Positions 39,327-54,768 of a stretch of DNA of 64,000 nucleotides are shown one piece after another. The position numbers and the translations under genes are program-made. Below the pieces are notes generated by a model, which did no database searches, was not told the origin of the DNA, and saw nothing but the letters and a program-made list of their open reading frames with translations. Each line of letters opens with the position of its first letter. Position 1 is the first letter of the stretch. The stretch is from Hydractinia symbiolongicarpus (taxonomy: Eukaryota > Cnidaria > Hydrozoa > Anthoathecata > Hydractiniidae): positions 11,036,001 to 11,100,000 of the forward strand of contig NC_079883.1 in the NCBI RefSeq assembly GCF_029227915.1. Direction: 5' to 3'.

Positions 39327-39687
39327 GCATCTTACCAAACAAAAAACGGCTATTTTTATAGCCACACATCCATAAAAAATATTACGGCTAGCTTTTTATA
39401 TCAAACTTTGTCCTGCTTTCTGTTTAAATTTTATGCTACATAAAAATTTTATGCTACATAAAGTTTGACAATGTTAAAAATATGAAGGGCAAGAAAAGTA
39501 AAAGCAAGAAAATAAGAAATTTAAAAACGAAAATACTTAAACTTAGGGAATCTAATCTTAAATTTACTCTTTTTTAACTGTTTAAGTGACTTAAACAAGT
39601 TTAACTTTGTACCAAGATAATGTTTTTTTGTAAATGTGTGGCTATAAAAATAGCCGTTTGTTAATGTAATAGCCAGATACACACAAA

Positions 39688-40239
39688 TTATTTTTTTGCG
39701 GTCTTCTTTGCTGCCTTTTTGGGAGTCTTTTTGACCTTCTTTGCTGCAGGTTTTTTAGCAACAGGCTTCTTTGTGGGTTTCTTAGCTGCTGGTTTCTTAG
39801 CCGAGGCTTTCTTTGTGGCAGGCTTCTTTGCTGCTTTCTTTGGCGTGCTCTTCTTTGCTGGCTTCTTTTTTGGTGTACTTTTCTTTGCAGTAGGCTTCTT
39901 TGCCGTTGGCTTTTTTGCTGCGGCCTTTTTCTTAGGTTTTTCTTTTTTTACCTGACCTAGCTTGAATGATCCAGAAGCACCAGTGCCTTTAGTTTGAATC
40001 AAATCGCCTGATGTTACTCCTCGTTTAAGAGCCATTTTCAGATGATGATCTGAGTTTTCAGCAACTTTGTAATTTGCATGAATATATTTTGTAATAGCTT
40101 GGCGAGATGAACCACCGCGTTCCTTTAGGGTAGCGATAGCAGCCTTGATCATGTCCACATATTTAGGGTGATCAGCTGTCTTCTTTGCAGCAGGTTTCTT
40201 CTTGGGTGCGATTTTCTTTGGAGAAGCTGCTTCACTCAT
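39688..40239 (-). CDS. Linker histone H1, copy 7
   Basis: Identical protein; stem-loop at 39640-39655. Confidence 0.97.
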   Translation of the reverse strand: MSEAASPKKIAPKKKPAAKKTADHPKYVDMIKAAIATLKERGGSSRQAITKYIHANYKVAENSDHHLKMALKRGVTSGDLIQTKGTGASGSFKLGQVKKEKPKKKAAAKKPTAKKPTAKKSTPKKKPAKKSTPKKAAKKPATKKASAKKPAAKKPTKKPVAKKPAAKKVKKTPKKAAKKTAKK

Positions 40240-40818
40240 TTTTAATGTTTTCTTACAACAATCCAACGATAAACGATGCTTGTTATCACAGTAGAAGTAT
40301 ACTAAACATTACCGTGTAAATGAGATATAATTTAAGACGGTGCGAAGTATGCGGACGTAAAAGTACCACTCCCGGGAATTGATTTGGCGCGAAAACAGAA
40401 ATGTGTGTTTCTGTACATCGTATAATGTCCGTTTTGGGTGCCGCGACTATGCGAAAGCATGTTAATTTTTATTTGTAGTACGACGCAATAGTCTGCAAGA
40501 GAAGCTGCTGGAGTTTGAGGTCTTCAGCATTACATCTAGTCTGTTAATTTGGGCTTCTTCCGCGCTCGTGTTAGGATTTTCATAAAGCGTTCTTTGGTTT
40601 GCGTTGCGTATGTCGGCCTACATCATCGACACGGCCTGTTTCCGGCTATTAGGAGCAATTCATATATTGGGCACTGCGTTTCGACTTTTTTATTAGACCA
40701 CAGTAAAAAAATTCACTCACAGAAGTCCCTTTCTTTCATGGCTACAAACACGAAGAATTCTGTCGTAAGTAAAACGAATGCGCAAGCCAAAATGACGATG
40801 GGGCGAAGTCATAAGCAT

Positions 40819-40891
40819 GGCCCTGTGGCCCAATGGATAAGGCATCTGACTACAAATCAGGGGATTCCAGGTTCGACTCCTGGCAGGGTCG
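40819..40891 (+). tRNA. tRNA-Arg body with ACA anticodon, copy 7
   Basis: Same as copy 1 except G-to-A at 40854, the third anticodon base (position 36). The anticodon becomes ACA, which would read Cys codons UGU/UGC. A20 and C35 remain, so charging with Arg is still conceivable. All stems are intact. Confidence 0.85.
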
Positions 40892-41213
40892 CACTGTCGC
40901 ATTTCGGCTGCATGGTCTACTGTGTAACGCGCGCGCACGTTCTGGCGTAATGCGTTGATAAACGGAATGTACGCAGACATATTGGAAAGTAATATCACGC
41001 ACTTAGTATCGTCGCCTTTGTTAGCATTCATGTAAGTTACCATCCACTCGCTACAGTCGCTCTCCATCCTACGGCTAAATCAACAGCCGTGATTTTTACT
41101 ATGTCGCCGTCCATCCGTACGCGGTGACAGTTGTAAGCTTTACAGTAACGTGACATGCTCCACAAGCAGTTACGGTGTGTGGACGATGCCTATCATGGCA
41201 ACGCTTGTTCTTT

Positions 41214-41400
41214 ATCGCTTCTCGGCCTAATGGCTAAGATCAAGTGTAGTATCTGTTCTTATCAGTTTAATATCTGGTAGGCCATTCTCTGAATGGTCAG
41301 TATATTAATCTGATTTTTGGCCTTGGGTCATGGAGGTGGATTCATTCACGCCGTGACCACGGGTTGCCTTGGTGTTGCACTATTACCGATGGCGGCCCAC
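41214..41400 (+). ncRNA. U2 snRNA, copy 8
   Basis: Identical to copy 1 by eye. Confidence 0.95.
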
Positions 41401-41590
41401 ATAAGCAATAAAAGAATAATAGCAGTCCTCTTTCCGACGGCACTCTGCATAGTCTACGGCGGGAACAAAACGCGTACACTGGGGGAGAATACAGCCTATG
41501 CCCCGCGACACGGCAGTTTATAACACACTCAAGCCACAAGCATTAACAAACTTTGAAGGGTACCCTCATGCTACGGTGCAGTTCCAACTC

Positions 41591-41755
41591 ATACTTACCT
41601 GACGGGGAAGTAAAGACTGATCAATGAGGGTTTTCTTCCAGAGTGAGGCTCTTGCATTGCACTACGCTTGGGCTGACCTCTGCGATTACTGCAAACGTCA
41701 GTAACTCGACCGTACAATTTCTGGTAGTGGGGGCCTGCGTCCGCGCTCGCCCCCT
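41591..41755 (+). ncRNA. U1 snRNA, copy 8
   Basis: Identical to copy 1 by eye. Confidence 0.95.
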
Positions 41756-42082
41756 CCTTAAGTCAAAATGAATGAGCTTAGAAAAGTTGCGCGGCCAAAT
41801 GTCGGTGGTGACTTAAACGCTAAGGTAAAACCTCGCTTGGCTGTTACGAAACGTGATTGCGATATAAGTCCTCGGAAGGCGGCGGAATTTTATTTTATTT
41901 GCCATTCCGTCAGGGTTATTGGATGATCGGCAATAGATCGAGTTTGTATGCATTTGAAAGCTCTTTTTTCTCGTACTATCACCTGAAAATGTCGTAGGAA
42001 AATGTCATAGGAAACACTTTCAACAACCGCCACGTTCCTTAATTGTTATAACAAGAAATATATCACAGCAAATGAAAATGAA

Positions 42083-42202
42083 AAGCCTACGACACCGGGA
42101 GTTCCCAGGCGGTCCCCCATCCAAGTACTATCCCGGCCCGACGATGCTTAACTTCCGTGATCAGACGAGAACGGGTGTGTTCATCGTGGTATGGCCGTAG
42201 AC
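42083..42202 (-). rRNA. 5S rRNA, copy 8
   Basis: RNA identical to copy 1; a T-to-A change at 42267 lies 65 bp upstream of its start. Confidence 0.96.
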
Positions 42203-42399
42203 ATTAGTAGGTGCAAATACGTGCAATTTATTTTGACGTTGTGATCAAATTTTTTTATTTAATTTCATTGAGTTACTTAGGACAAGGCGTATGCATGGAT
42301 TATCTATTAGACTTTAAGGTTATAGTTTTGTGAAAAAAACAATGTTTTTTTAAAGATGTGTGGCTATAAAAATAGCCGTTGTTTTCTGAGTGTAGCGGT

Positions 42400-42780
42400 T
42401 TACTTCTTCTGTCCTTTGTCGTTCTTCTTTGGGAGTAAGACAGCTTGAATGTTTGGCAAAACACCACCAGCTGCAATGGTTACACCGCTCAAAAGTTTGT
42501 TTAATTCTTCATCATTACGAACAGCCAATTGTAAATGTCTTGGAATAATCCTAGCTTTTTTGTTGTCTCTTGCTGCGTTACCAGCCAACTCCAATATCTC
42601 AGCAGATAAATATTCCAAGACGGCTGCTAAGTAAACTGGTGCTCCAGATCCAATTCGGTTAGCATAGTGCCCTCTACGAAGGAATCTATGCACTCTACCG
42701 ACTGGAAATTGAAGTCCAGCTCTTGAGGATCTTGTCTTGGCTTTAGCCTTAGCTTTTCCACCTTTTCCACGTCCAGACAT
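42400..42780 (-). CDS. Histone H2A, copy 8
   Basis: Identical protein; stem-loop at 42362-42377. Confidence 0.98.
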   Translation of the reverse strand: MSGRGKGGKAKAKAKTRSSRAGLQFPVGRVHRFLRRGHYANRIGSGAPVYLAAVLEYLSAEILELAGNAARDNKKARIIPRHLQLAVRNDEELNKLLSGVTIAAGGVLPNIQAVLLPKKNDKGQKK

Positions 42781-43064
42781 AACTGCGATTTGATTTGTAA
42801 GTTAATACAAAAACGTACGAATATTTAACGTAAGTGTTAACGAAATAAACTTTACTCGTTTTTTCATCATAAAAATAGGATCGAAATCATGTTTTTTTAA
42901 CCAATCATAATTAAGTATTAAACAAAAGATTTTTTTTTTAACCAATTAAATTGCGTATCGGCGTTTTCGGATCGAATTCGATCCGATTTTTTTACTTATA
43001 AACAAAAAGTTTTGACTTGCAGTTTAATGCTTATTTACAAGTTAAGTAGCAAAAATTTTTAACC

Positions 43065-43469
43065 ATGTCTGACGCAGCAGCTAAAGGAGGAAAACAGGCA
43101 CCTAAAGTAGCCAAGAAAGGTGAAAAAAGAGCCGGCAAAAAAGGAGGAAAGATTGGTGGAACTGGTGAAAAGAAACGCAAGAGAAAGAGAAAGGAAAGTT
43201 ATGCTATTTACATCTACAATGTTTTGAAACAAGTTCACCCAGATGTCGGAGTTTCAAGCAAAGCTATGAGCATCATGAACTCATTTGTCAACGACATCTT
43301 TGAGCGCATTGCTTCCGAAGCTTCGCGTTTGGCTCTTCAAAACAAAAAGTCGACCATCTCTTCTCGTGAAATTCAAACCGCAGTACGTCTTCTCTTGCCT
43401 GGAGAACTTGCAAAACACGCAGTCAGTGAAGGAACAAAAGCCGTCACAAAATACACAAGCAGCAAGTAA
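43065..43469 (+). CDS. Histone H2B, copy 8
   Basis: Identical protein; stem-loop at 43493-43508. Confidence 0.98.
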   Translation: MSDAAAKGGKQAPKVAKKGEKRAGKKGGKIGGTGEKKRKRKRKESYAIYIYNVLKQVHPDVGVSSKAMSIMNSFVNDIFERIASEASRLALQNKKSTISSREIQTAVRLLLPGELAKHAVSEGTKAVTKYTSSK

Positions 43470-43929
43470 ACCAACGTCTACCAAACACAAACGGTCTTTT
43501 TTAAGACCACACATCTTTAAAAAAACATTTACTTGGCGTCACTACAAGTTAACCGAAGTTAATAAAACTTCTAAATAATGTGCTTAAGAACACTAGCCTA
43601 CATTTAAAATACTTCCCCATGTGTGTGTGGATTAGCTTCACTTTTCATACGTATTATTAGCTGTACTTGCAGAAAAGACAAGTACATTGATCCATGTTAT
43701 TGCTTACATTTAACTTAACCCAGCTTTTCACGGAAACACTCCCAGGCAAATTAACCCTACAAAGTATTTCTAAATTTTTTTTGTGTCATATATGACATAG
43801 TATCGTATAGCAATAAATGTAACTGTGACAAGACTTTACACATTGTGTAATTTGGAAGCGTGCACAAAGTAATGTTTTAAAAGATTTGTGGCTATAAAAA
43901 TAGCCGTTTTTGTTGAGCAATGACAACGC

Positions 43930-44286
<357 letters not shown>

Positions 44287-44764
44287 TTAACAGAATTCAG
44301 ACAGCTTTAAAAAGAGGCCATAAAATTACCTACTGCTCGTGGAAACACCCTAATTAACCAATAGAGTTGCGTCATTACAAAATGTTCCGAACATTTTGTA
44401 CATTTTTTTAAGTAAAACTGTAGTTTTTTTAAAAATTCGTGGTCTTAATGTTTCAGTAAGGCAATAAATTTGGCATCGTTGGAATTCGCCAAACCTTCTG
44501 CTACTTACTAAAAAAAAAAAAAGTCAAAAGCTTTTGTGTATCAGAAGATACAGCCGTTTTCCCGTAGCCAAAAAACACAGATTTTATAAAAATGTTAAAG
44601 TAATGAGCGTAATGTCATTATGCAGCCAATCAGAAATTACTTTCTTAGCACCAATCAAATGGTTTGTTTTGAACCTTAGCTGTCAATCAATATGAGAAAT
44701 AAAACTTTGGCGCGATAGTGCATTTTAGACCGTCTTGTGTATCCGTACTACATCGACTTCTTAA

Positions 44765-45178
<414 letters not shown>

Positions 45179-45539
45179 GCATCTTACCAAACAAAAAACG
45201 GCTATTTTTATAGCCACACATCCATAAAAAATATTACGGCTAGCTTTTTATATCAAACTTTGTCCTGCTTTCTGTTTAAATTTTATGCTACATAAAAATT
45301 TTATGCTACATAAAGTTTGACAATGTTAAAAATATGAAGGGCAAGAAAAGTAAAAGCAAGAAAATAAGAAATTTAAAAACGAAAATACTTAAACTTAGGG
45401 AATCTAATCTTAAATTTACTCTTTTTTAACTGTTTAAGTGACTTAAACAAGTTTAACTTTGTACCAAGATAATGTTTTTTTGTAAATGTGTGGCTATAAA
45501 AATAGCCGTTTGTTAATGTAATAGCCAGATACACACAAA

Positions 45540-46091
45540 TTATTTTTTTGCGGTCTTCTTTGCTGCCTTTTTGGGAGTCTTTTTGACCTTCTTTGCTGCA
45601 GGTTTTTTAGCAACAGGCTTCTTTGTGGGTTTCTTAGCTGCTGGTTTCTTAGCCGAGGCTTTCTTTGTGGCAGGCTTCTTTGCTGCTTTCTTTGGCGTGC
45701 TCTTCTTTGCTGGCTTCTTTTTTGGTGTACTTTTCTTTGCAGTAGGCTTCTTTGCCGTTGGCTTTTTTGCTGCGGCCTTTTTCTTAGGTTTTTCTTTTTT
45801 TACCTGACCTAGCTTGAATGATCCAGAAGCACCAGTGCCTTTAGTTTGAATCAAATCGCCTGATGTTACTCCTCGTTTAAGAGCCATTTTCAGATGATGA
45901 TCTGAGTTTTCAGCAACTTTGTAATTTGCATGAATATATTTTGTAATAGCTTGGCGAGATGAACCACCGCGTTCCTTTAGGGTAGCGATAGCAGCCTTGA
46001 TCATGTCCACATATTTAGGGTGATCAGCTGTCTTCTTTGCAGCAGGTTTCTTCTTGGGTGCGATTTTCTTTGGAGAAGCTGCTTCACTCAT
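45540..46091 (-). CDS. Linker histone H1, copy 8
   Basis: Identical protein; stem-loop at 45492-45507. Confidence 0.97.
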   Translation of the reverse strand: MSEAASPKKIAPKKKPAAKKTADHPKYVDMIKAAIATLKERGGSSRQAITKYIHANYKVAENSDHHLKMALKRGVTSGDLIQTKGTGASGSFKLGQVKKEKPKKKAAAKKPTAKKPTAKKSTPKKKPAKKSTPKKAAKKPATKKASAKKPAAKKPTKKPVAKKPAAKKVKKTPKKAAKKTAKK

Positions 46092-46670
46092 TTTTAATGT
46101 TTTCTTACAACAATCCAACGATAAACGATGCTTGTTATCACAGTAGAAGTATACTAAACATTACCGTGTAAATGAGATATAATTTAAGACGGTGCGAAGT
46201 ATGCGGACGTAAAAGTACCACTCCCGGGAATTGATTTGGCGCGAAAACAGAAATGTGTGTTTCTGTACATCGTATAATGTCCGTTTTGGGTGCCGCGACT
46301 ATGCGAAAGCATGTTAATTTTTATTTGTAGTACGACGCAATAGTCTGCAAGAGAAGCTGCTGGAGTTTGAGGTCTTCAGCATTACATCTAGTCTGTTAAT
46401 TTGGGCTTCTTCCGCGCTCGTGTTAGGATTTTCATAAAGCGTTCTTTGGTTTGCGTTGCGTATGTCGGCCTACATCATCGACACGGCCTGTTTCCGGCTA
46501 TTAGGAGCAATTCATATATTGGGCACTGCGTTTCGACTTTTTTATTAGACCACAGTAAAAAAATTCACTCACAGAAGTCCCTTTCTTTCATGGCTACAAA
46601 CACGAAGAATTCTGTCGTAAGTAAAACGAATGCGCAAGCCAAAATGACGATGGGGCGAAGTCATAAGCAT

Positions 46671-46743
46671 GGCCCTGTGGCCCAATGGATAAGGCATCTG
46701 ACTACAAATCAGGGGATTCCAGGTTCGACTCCTGGCAGGGTCG
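46671..46743 (+). tRNA. tRNA-Arg body with ACA anticodon, copy 8
   Basis: Carries the same G36A change (46706) as copy 7 and no other difference. Copies 1-6, 9 and 10 have ACG. Confidence 0.85.
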
Positions 46744-47065
46744 CACTGTCGCATTTCGGCTGCATGGTCTACTGTGTAACGCGCGCGCACGTTCTGGCGT
46801 AATGCGTTGATAAACGGAATGTACGCAGACATATTGGAAAGTAATATCACGCACTTAGTATCGTCGCCTTTGTTAGCATTCATGTAAGTTACCATCCACT
46901 CGCTACAGTCGCTCTCCATCCTACGGCTAAATCAACAGCCGTGATTTTCACTATGTCGCCGTCCATCCGTACGCGGTGACAGTTGTAAGCTTTACAGTAA
47001 CGTGACATGCTCCACAAGCAGTTACGGTGTGTGGACGATGCCTATCATGGCAACGCTTGTTCTTT

Positions 47066-47252
47066 ATCGCTTCTCGGCCTAATGGCTAAGATCAAGTGTA
47101 GTATCTGTTCTTATCAGTTTAATATCTGGTAGGCCATTCTCTGAATGGTCAGTATATTAATCTGATTTTTGGCCTTGGGTCATGGAGGTGGATTCATTCA
47201 CGCCGTGACCACGGGTTGCCTTGGTGTTGCACTATTACCGATGGCGGCCCAC
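47066..47252 (+). ncRNA. U2 snRNA, copy 9
   Basis: RNA identical to copy 1; T-to-C at 46949 lies in the structured segment upstream. Confidence 0.95.
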
Positions 47253-47442
47253 ATAAGCAATAAAAGAATAATAGCAGTCCTCTTTCCGACGGCACTCTGC
47301 ATAGTCTACGGCGGGAACAAAACGCGTACACTGGGGGAGAATACAGCCTATGCCCCGCGACACGGCAGTTTATAACACACTCAAGCCACAAGCATTAACA
47401 AACTTTGAAGGGTACCCTCATGCTACGGTGCAGTTCCAACTC

Positions 47443-47607
47443 ATACTTACCTGACGGGGAAGTAAAGACTGATCAATGAGGGTTTTCTTCCAGAGTGAGG
47501 CTCTTGCATTGCACTACGCTTGGGCTGACCTCTGCGATTACTGCAAACGTCAGTAACTCGACCGTACAATTTCTGGTAGTGGGGGCCTGCGTCCGCGCTC
47601 GCCCCCT
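47443..47607 (+). ncRNA. U1 snRNA, copy 9
   Basis: Identical to copy 1 by eye. Confidence 0.95.
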
Positions 47608-47934
47608 CCTTAAGTCAAAATGAATGAGCTTAGAAAAGTTGCGCGGCCAAATGTCGGTGGTGACTTAAACGCTAAGGTAAAACCTCGCTTGGCTGTTACG
47701 AAACGTGATTGCGATATAAGTCCTCGGAAGGCGGCGGAATTTTATTTTATTTGCCATTCCGTCAGGGTTATTGGATGATCGGCAATAGATCGAGTTTGTA
47801 TGCATTTGAAAGCTCTTTTTTCTCGTACTATCACCTGAAAATGTCGTAGGAAAATGTCATAGGAAACACTTTCAACAACCGCCACGTTCCTTAATTGTTA
47901 TAACAAGAAATATATCACAGCAAATGAAAATGAA

Positions 47935-48054
47935 AAGCCTACGACACCGGGAGTTCCCAGGCGGTCCCCCATCCAAGTACTATCCCGGCCCGACGATGCT
48001 TAACTTCCGTGATCAGACGAGAACGGGTGTGTTCATCGTGGTATGGCCGTAGAC
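47935..48054 (-). rRNA. 5S rRNA, copy 9
   Basis: Identical to copy 1 by eye. Confidence 0.96.
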
Positions 48055-48251
48055 ATTAGTAGGTGCAAATACGTGCAATTTATTTTGACGTTGTGATCAA
48101 ATTTTTTTATTTAATTTCTTTGAGTTACTTAGGACAAGGCGTATGCATGGATTATCTATTAGACTTTAAGGTTATAGTTTTGTGAAAAAAACAATGTTTT
48201 TTTAAAGATGTGTGGCTATAAAAATAGCCGTTGTTTTCTGAGTGTAGCGGT

Positions 48252-48632
48252 TTACTTCTTCTGTCCTTTGTCGTTCTTCTTTGGGAGTAAGACAGCTTGA
48301 ATGTTTGGCAAAACACCACCAGCTGCAATGGTTACACCGCTCAAAAGTTTGTTTAATTCTTCATCATTACGAACAGCCAATTGTAAATGTCTTGGAATAA
48401 TCCTAGCTTTTTTGTTGTCTCTTGCTGCGTTACCAGCCAACTCCAATATCTCAGCAGATAAATATTCCAAGACGGCTGCTAAGTAAACTGGTGCTCCAGA
48501 TCCAATTCGGTTAGCATAGTGCCCTCTACGAAGGAATCTATGCACTCTACCGACTGGAAATTGAAGTCCAGCTCTTGAGGATCTTGTCTTGGCTTTAGCC
48601 TTAGCTTTTCCACCTTTTCCACGTCCAGACAT
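48252..48632 (-). CDS. Histone H2A, copy 9
   Basis: Identical protein; stem-loop at 48214-48229. Confidence 0.98.
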   Translation of the reverse strand: MSGRGKGGKAKAKAKTRSSRAGLQFPVGRVHRFLRRGHYANRIGSGAPVYLAAVLEYLSAEILELAGNAARDNKKARIIPRHLQLAVRNDEELNKLLSGVTIAAGGVLPNIQAVLLPKKNDKGQKK

Positions 48633-48916
48633 AACTGCGATTTGATTTGTAAGTTAATACAAAAACGTACGAATATTTAACGTAAGTGTTAACGAAATAA
48701 ACTTTACTCGTTTTTTCATCATAAAAATAGGATCGAAATCATGTTTTTTTAACCAATCATAATTAAGTATTAAACAAAAGATTTTTTTTTTAACCAATTA
48801 AATTGCGTATCGGCGTTTTCGGATCGAATTCGATCCGATTTTTTTACTTATAAACAAAAAGTTTTGACTTGCAGTTTAATGCTTATTTACAAGTTAAGTA
48901 GCAAAAATTTTTAACC

Positions 48917-49321
48917 ATGTCTGACGCAGCAGCTAAAGGAGGAAAACAGGCACCTAAAGTAGCCAAGAAAGGTGAAAAAAGAGCCGGCAAAAAAGGAGGA
49001 AAGATTGGTGGAACTGGTGAAAAGAAACGCAAGAGAAAGAGAAAGGAAAGTTATGCTATTTACATCTACAATGTTTTGAAACAAGTTCACCCAGATGTCG
49101 GAGTTTCAAGCAAAGCTATGAGCATCATGAACTCATTTGTCAACGACATCTTTGAGCGCATTGCTTCCGAAGCTTCGCGTTTGGCTCTTCAAAACAAAAA
49201 GTCGACCATCTCTTCTCGTGAAATTCAAACCGCAGTACGTCTTCTCTTGCCTGGAGAACTTGCAAAACACGCAGTCAGTGAAGGAACAAAAGCCGTCACA
49301 AAATACACAAGCAGCAAGTAA
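48917..49321 (+). CDS. Histone H2B, copy 9
   Basis: Identical protein; stem-loop at 49345-49360. Confidence 0.98.
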   Translation: MSDAAAKGGKQAPKVAKKGEKRAGKKGGKIGGTGEKKRKRKRKESYAIYIYNVLKQVHPDVGVSSKAMSIMNSFVNDIFERIASEASRLALQNKKSTISSREIQTAVRLLLPGELAKHAVSEGTKAVTKYTSSK

Positions 49322-49781
49322 ACCAACGTCTACCAAACACAAACGGTCTTTTTTAAGACCACACATCTTTAAAAAAACATTTACTTGGCGTCACTACAAG
49401 TTAACCGAAGTTAATAAAACTTCTAAATAATGTGCTTAAGAACACTAGCCTACATTTAAAATACTTCCCCATGTGTGTGTGGATTAGCTTCACTTTTCAT
49501 ACGTATTATTAGCTGTACTTGCAGAAAAGACAAGTACATTGATCCATGTTATTGCTTACATTTAACTTAACCCAGCTTTTCACGGAAACACTCCCAGGCA
49601 AATTAACCCTACAAAGTATTTCTAAATTTTTTTTGTGTCATATATGACATAGTATCGTATAGCAATAAATGTAACTGTGACAAGACTTTACACATTGTGT
49701 AATTTGGAAGCGTGCACAAAGTAATGTTTTAAAAGATTTGTGGCTATAAAAATAGCCGTTTTTGTTGAGCAATGACAACAC

Positions 49782-50138
<357 letters not shown>

Positions 50139-50616
50139 TTAACAGAATTCAGACAGCTTTAAAAAGAGGCCATAAAATTACCTACTGCTCGTGGAAACAC
50201 CCTAATTAACCAATAGAGTTGCGTCATTACAAAATGTTCCGAACATTTTGTACATTTTTTTAAGTAAAACTGTAGTTTTTTTAAAAATTCGTGGTCTTAA
50301 TGTTTCAGTAAGGCAATAAATTTGGCATCGTTGGAATTCGCCAAACCTTCTGCTACTTACTAAAAAAAAAAAAAGTCAAAAGCTTTTGTGTATCAGAAGA
50401 TACAGCCGTTTTCCCGTAGCCAAAAAACACAGATTTTATAAAAATGTTAAAGTAATGAGCGTAATGTCATTATGCAGCCAATCAGAAATTACTTTCTTAG
50501 CACCAATCAAATGGTTTGTTTTGAACCTTAGCTGTCAATCAATATGAGAAATAAAACTTTGGCGCGATAGTGCATTTTAGACCGTCTTGTGTATCCGTAC
50601 TACATCGACTTCTTAA

Positions 50617-51030
<414 letters not shown>

Positions 51031-51391
51031 GCATCTTACCAAACAAAAAACGGCTATTTTTATAGCCACACATCCATAAAAAATATTACGGCTAGCTTTT
51101 TATATCAAACTTTGTCCTGCTTTCTGTTTAAATTTTATGCTACATAAAAATTTTATGCTACATAAAGTTTGACAATGTTAAAAATATGAAGGGCAAGAAA
51201 AGTAAAAGCAAGAAAATAAGAAATTTAAAAACGAAAATACTTAAACTTAGGGAATCTAATCTTAAATTTACTCTTTTTTAACTGTTTAAGTGACTTAAAC
51301 AAGTTTAACTTTGTACCAAGATAATGTTTTTTTGTAAATGTGTGGCTATAAAAATAGCCGTTTGTTAATGTAATAGCCAGATACACACAAA

Positions 51392-51943
51392 TTATTTTTT
51401 TGCGGTCTTCTTTGCTGCCTTTTTGGGAGTCTTTTTGACCTTCTTTGCTGCAGGTTTTTTAGCAACAGGCTTCTTTGTGGGTTTCTTAGCTGCTGGTTTC
51501 TTAGCCGAGGCTTTCTTTGTGGCAGGCTTCTTTGCTGCTTTCTTTGGCGTGCTCTTCTTTGCTGGCTTCTTTTTTGGTGTACTTTTCTTTGCAGTAGGCT
51601 TCTTTGCCGTTGGCTTTTTTGCTGCGGCCTTTTTCTTAGGTTTTTCTTTTTTTACCTGACCTAGCTTGAATGATCCAGAAGCACCAGTGCCTTTAGTTTG
51701 AATCAAATCGCCTGATGTTACTCCTCGTTTAAGAGCCATTTTCAGATGATGATCTGAGTTTTCAGCAACTTTGTAATTTGCATGAATATATTTTGTAATA
51801 GCTTGGCGAGATGAACCACCGCGTTCCTTTAGGGTAGCGATAGCAGCCTTGATCATGTCCACATATTTAGGGTGATCAGCTGTCTTCTTTGCAGCAGGTT
51901 TCTTCTTGGGTGCGATTTTCTTTGGAGAAGCTGCTTCACTCAT
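51392..51943 (-). CDS. Linker histone H1, copy 9
   Basis: Identical protein; stem-loop at 51344-51359. Confidence 0.97.
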   Translation of the reverse strand: MSEAASPKKIAPKKKPAAKKTADHPKYVDMIKAAIATLKERGGSSRQAITKYIHANYKVAENSDHHLKMALKRGVTSGDLIQTKGTGASGSFKLGQVKKEKPKKKAAAKKPTAKKPTAKKSTPKKKPAKKSTPKKAAKKPATKKASAKKPAAKKPTKKPVAKKPAAKKVKKTPKKAAKKTAKK

Positions 51944-52522
51944 TTTTAATGTTTTCTTACAACAATCCAACGATAAACGATGCTTGTTATCACAGTAGAA
52001 GTATACTAAACATTACCGTGTAAATGAGATATAATTTAAGACGGTGCGAAGTATGCGGACGTAAAAGTACCACTCCCGGGAATTGATTTGGCGCGAAAAC
52101 AGAAATGTGTGTTTCTGTACATCGTATAATGTCCGTTTTGGGTGCCGCGACTATGCGAAAGCATGTTAATTTTTATTTGTAGTACGACGCAATAGTCTGC
52201 AAGAGAAGCTGCTGGAGTTTGAGGTCTTCAGCATTACATCTAGTCTGTTAATTTGGGCTTCTTCCGCGCTCGTGTTAGGATTTTCATAAAGCGTTCTTTG
52301 GTTTGCGTTGCGTATGTCGGCCTACATCATCGACACGGCCTGTTTCCGGCTATTAGGAGCAATTCATATATTGGGCACTGCGTTTCGACTTTTTTATTAG
52401 ACCACAGTAAAAAAATTCACTCACAGAAGTCCCTTTCTTTCATGGCTACAAACACGAAGAATTCTGTCGTAAGTAAAACGAATGCGCAAGCCAAAATGAC
52501 GATGGGGCGAAGTCATAAGCAT

Positions 52523-52595
52523 GGCCCTGTGGCCCAATGGATAAGGCATCTGACTACGAATCAGGGGATTCCAGGTTCGACTCCTGGCAGGGTCG
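52523..52595 (+). tRNA. tRNA-Arg(ACG), copy 9
   Basis: ACG anticodon, identical to copy 1. Confidence 0.93.
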
Positions 52596-52917
52596 CACTG
52601 TCGCATTTCGGCTGCATGGTCTACTGTGTAACGCGCGCGCACGTTCTGGCGTAATGCGTTGATAAACGGAATGTACGCAGACATATTGGAAAGTAATATC
52701 ACGCACTTAGTATCGTCGCCTTTGTTAGCATTCATGTAAGTTACCATCCACTCGCTACAGTCGCTCTCCATCCTACGGCTAAATCAACAGCCGTGATTTT
52801 TACTATGTCGCCGTCCATCCGTACGCGGTGACAGTTGTAAGCTTTACAGTAACGTGACATGCTCCACAAGCAGTTACGGTGTGTGGACGATGCCTATCAT
52901 GGCAACGCTTGTTCTTT

Positions 52918-53104
52918 ATCGCTTCTCGGCCTAATGGCTAAGATCAAGTGTAGTATCTGTTCTTATCAGTTTAATATCTGGTAGGCCATTCTCTGAATGG
53001 TCAGTATATTAATCTGATTTTTGGCCTTGGGTCATGGAGGTGGATTCATTCACGCCGTGACCACGGGTTGCCTTGGTGTTGCACTATTACCGATGGCGGC
53101 CCAC
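52918..53104 (+). ncRNA. U2 snRNA, copy 10
   Basis: Identical to copy 1 by eye. Confidence 0.95.
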
Positions 53105-53294
53105 ATAAGCAATAAAAGAATAATAGCAGTCCTCTTTCCGACGGCACTCTGCATAGTCTACGGCGGGAACAAAACGCGTACACTGGGGGAGAATACAGCC
53201 TATGCCCCGCGACACGGCAGTTTATAACACACTCAAGCCACAAGCATTAACAAACTTTGAAGGGTACCCTCATGCTACGGTGCAGTTCCAACTC

Positions 53295-53459
53295 ATACTT
53301 ACCTGACGGGGAAGTAAAGACTGATCAATGAGGGTTTTCTTCCAGAGTGAGGCTCTTGCATTGCACTACGCTTGGGCTGACCTCTGCGATTACTGCAAAC
53401 GTCAGTAACTCGACCGTACAATTTCTGGTAGTGGGGGCCTGCGTCCGCGCTCGCCCCCT
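53295..53459 (+). ncRNA. U1 snRNA, copy 10
   Basis: Identical to copy 1 by eye. Confidence 0.95.
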
Positions 53460-53786
53460 CCTTAAGTCAAAATGAATGAGCTTAGAAAAGTTGCGCGGCC
53501 AAATGTCGGTGGTGACTTAAACGCTAAGGTAAAACCTCGCTTGGCTGTTACGAAACGTGATTGCGATATAAGTCCTCGGAAGGCGGCGGAATTTTATTTT
53601 ATTTGCCATTCCGTCAGGGTTATTGGATGATCGGCAATAGATCGAGTTTGTATGCATTTGAAAGCTCTTTTTTCTCGTACTATCACCTGAAAATGTCGTA
53701 GGAAAATGTCATAGGAAACACTTTCAACAACCGCCACGTTCCTTAATTGTTATAACAAGAAATATATCACAGCAAATGAAAATGAA

Positions 53787-53906
53787 AAGCCTACGACACC
53801 GGGAGTTCCCAGGCGGTCCCCCATCCAAGTACTATCCCGGCCCGACGATGCTTAACTTCCGTGATCAGACGAGAACGGGTGTGTTCATCGTGGTATGGCC
53901 GTAGAC
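53787..53906 (-). rRNA. 5S rRNA, copy 10
   Basis: Identical to copy 1 by eye. Confidence 0.96.
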
Positions 53907-54103
53907 ATTAGTAGGTGCAAATACGTGCAATTTATTTTGACGTTGTGATCAAATTTTTTTATTTAATTTCTTTGAGTTACTTAGGACAAGGCGTATGCAT
54001 GGATTATCTATTAGACTTTAAGGTTATAGTTTTGTGAAAAAAACAATGTTTTTTTAAAGATGTGTGGCTATAAAAATAGCCGTTGTTTTCTGAGTGTAGC
54101 GGT

Positions 54104-54484
54104 TTACTTCTTCTGTCCTTTGTCGTTCTTCTTTGGGAGTAAGACAGCTTGAATGTTTGGCAAAACACCACCAGCTGCAATGGTTACACCGCTCAAAAGT
54201 TTGTTTAATTCTTCATCATTACGAACAGCCAATTGTAAATGTCTTGGAATAATCCTAGCTTTTTTGTTGTCTCTTGCTGCGTTACCAGCCAACTCCAATA
54301 TCTCAGCAGATAAATATTCCAAGACGGCTGCTAAGTAAACTGGTGCTCCAGATCCAATTCGGTTAGCATAGTGCCCTCTACGAAGGAATCTATGCACTCT
54401 ACCGACTGGAAATTGAAGTCCAGCTCTTGAGGATCTTGTCTTGGCTTTAGCCTTAGCTTTTCCACCTTTTCCACGTCCAGACAT
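54104..54484 (-). CDS. Histone H2A, copy 10
   Basis: Identical protein; stem-loop at 54066-54081. Confidence 0.98.
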   Translation of the reverse strand: MSGRGKGGKAKAKAKTRSSRAGLQFPVGRVHRFLRRGHYANRIGSGAPVYLAAVLEYLSAEILELAGNAARDNKKARIIPRHLQLAVRNDEELNKLLSGVTIAAGGVLPNIQAVLLPKKNDKGQKK

Positions 54485-54768
54485 AACTGCGATTTGATTT
54501 GTAAGTTAATACAAAAACGTACGAATATTTAACGTAAGTGTTAACGAAATAAACTTTACTCGTTTTTTCATCATAAAAATAGGATCGAAATCATGTTTTT
54601 TTAACCAATCATAATTAAGTATTAAACAAAAGATTTTTTTTTTAACCAATTAAATTGCGTATCGGCGTTTTCGGATCGAATTCGATCCGATTTTTTTACT
54701 TATAAACAAAAAGTTTTGACTTGCAGTTTAATGCTTATTTACAAGTTAAGTAGCAAAAATTTTTAACC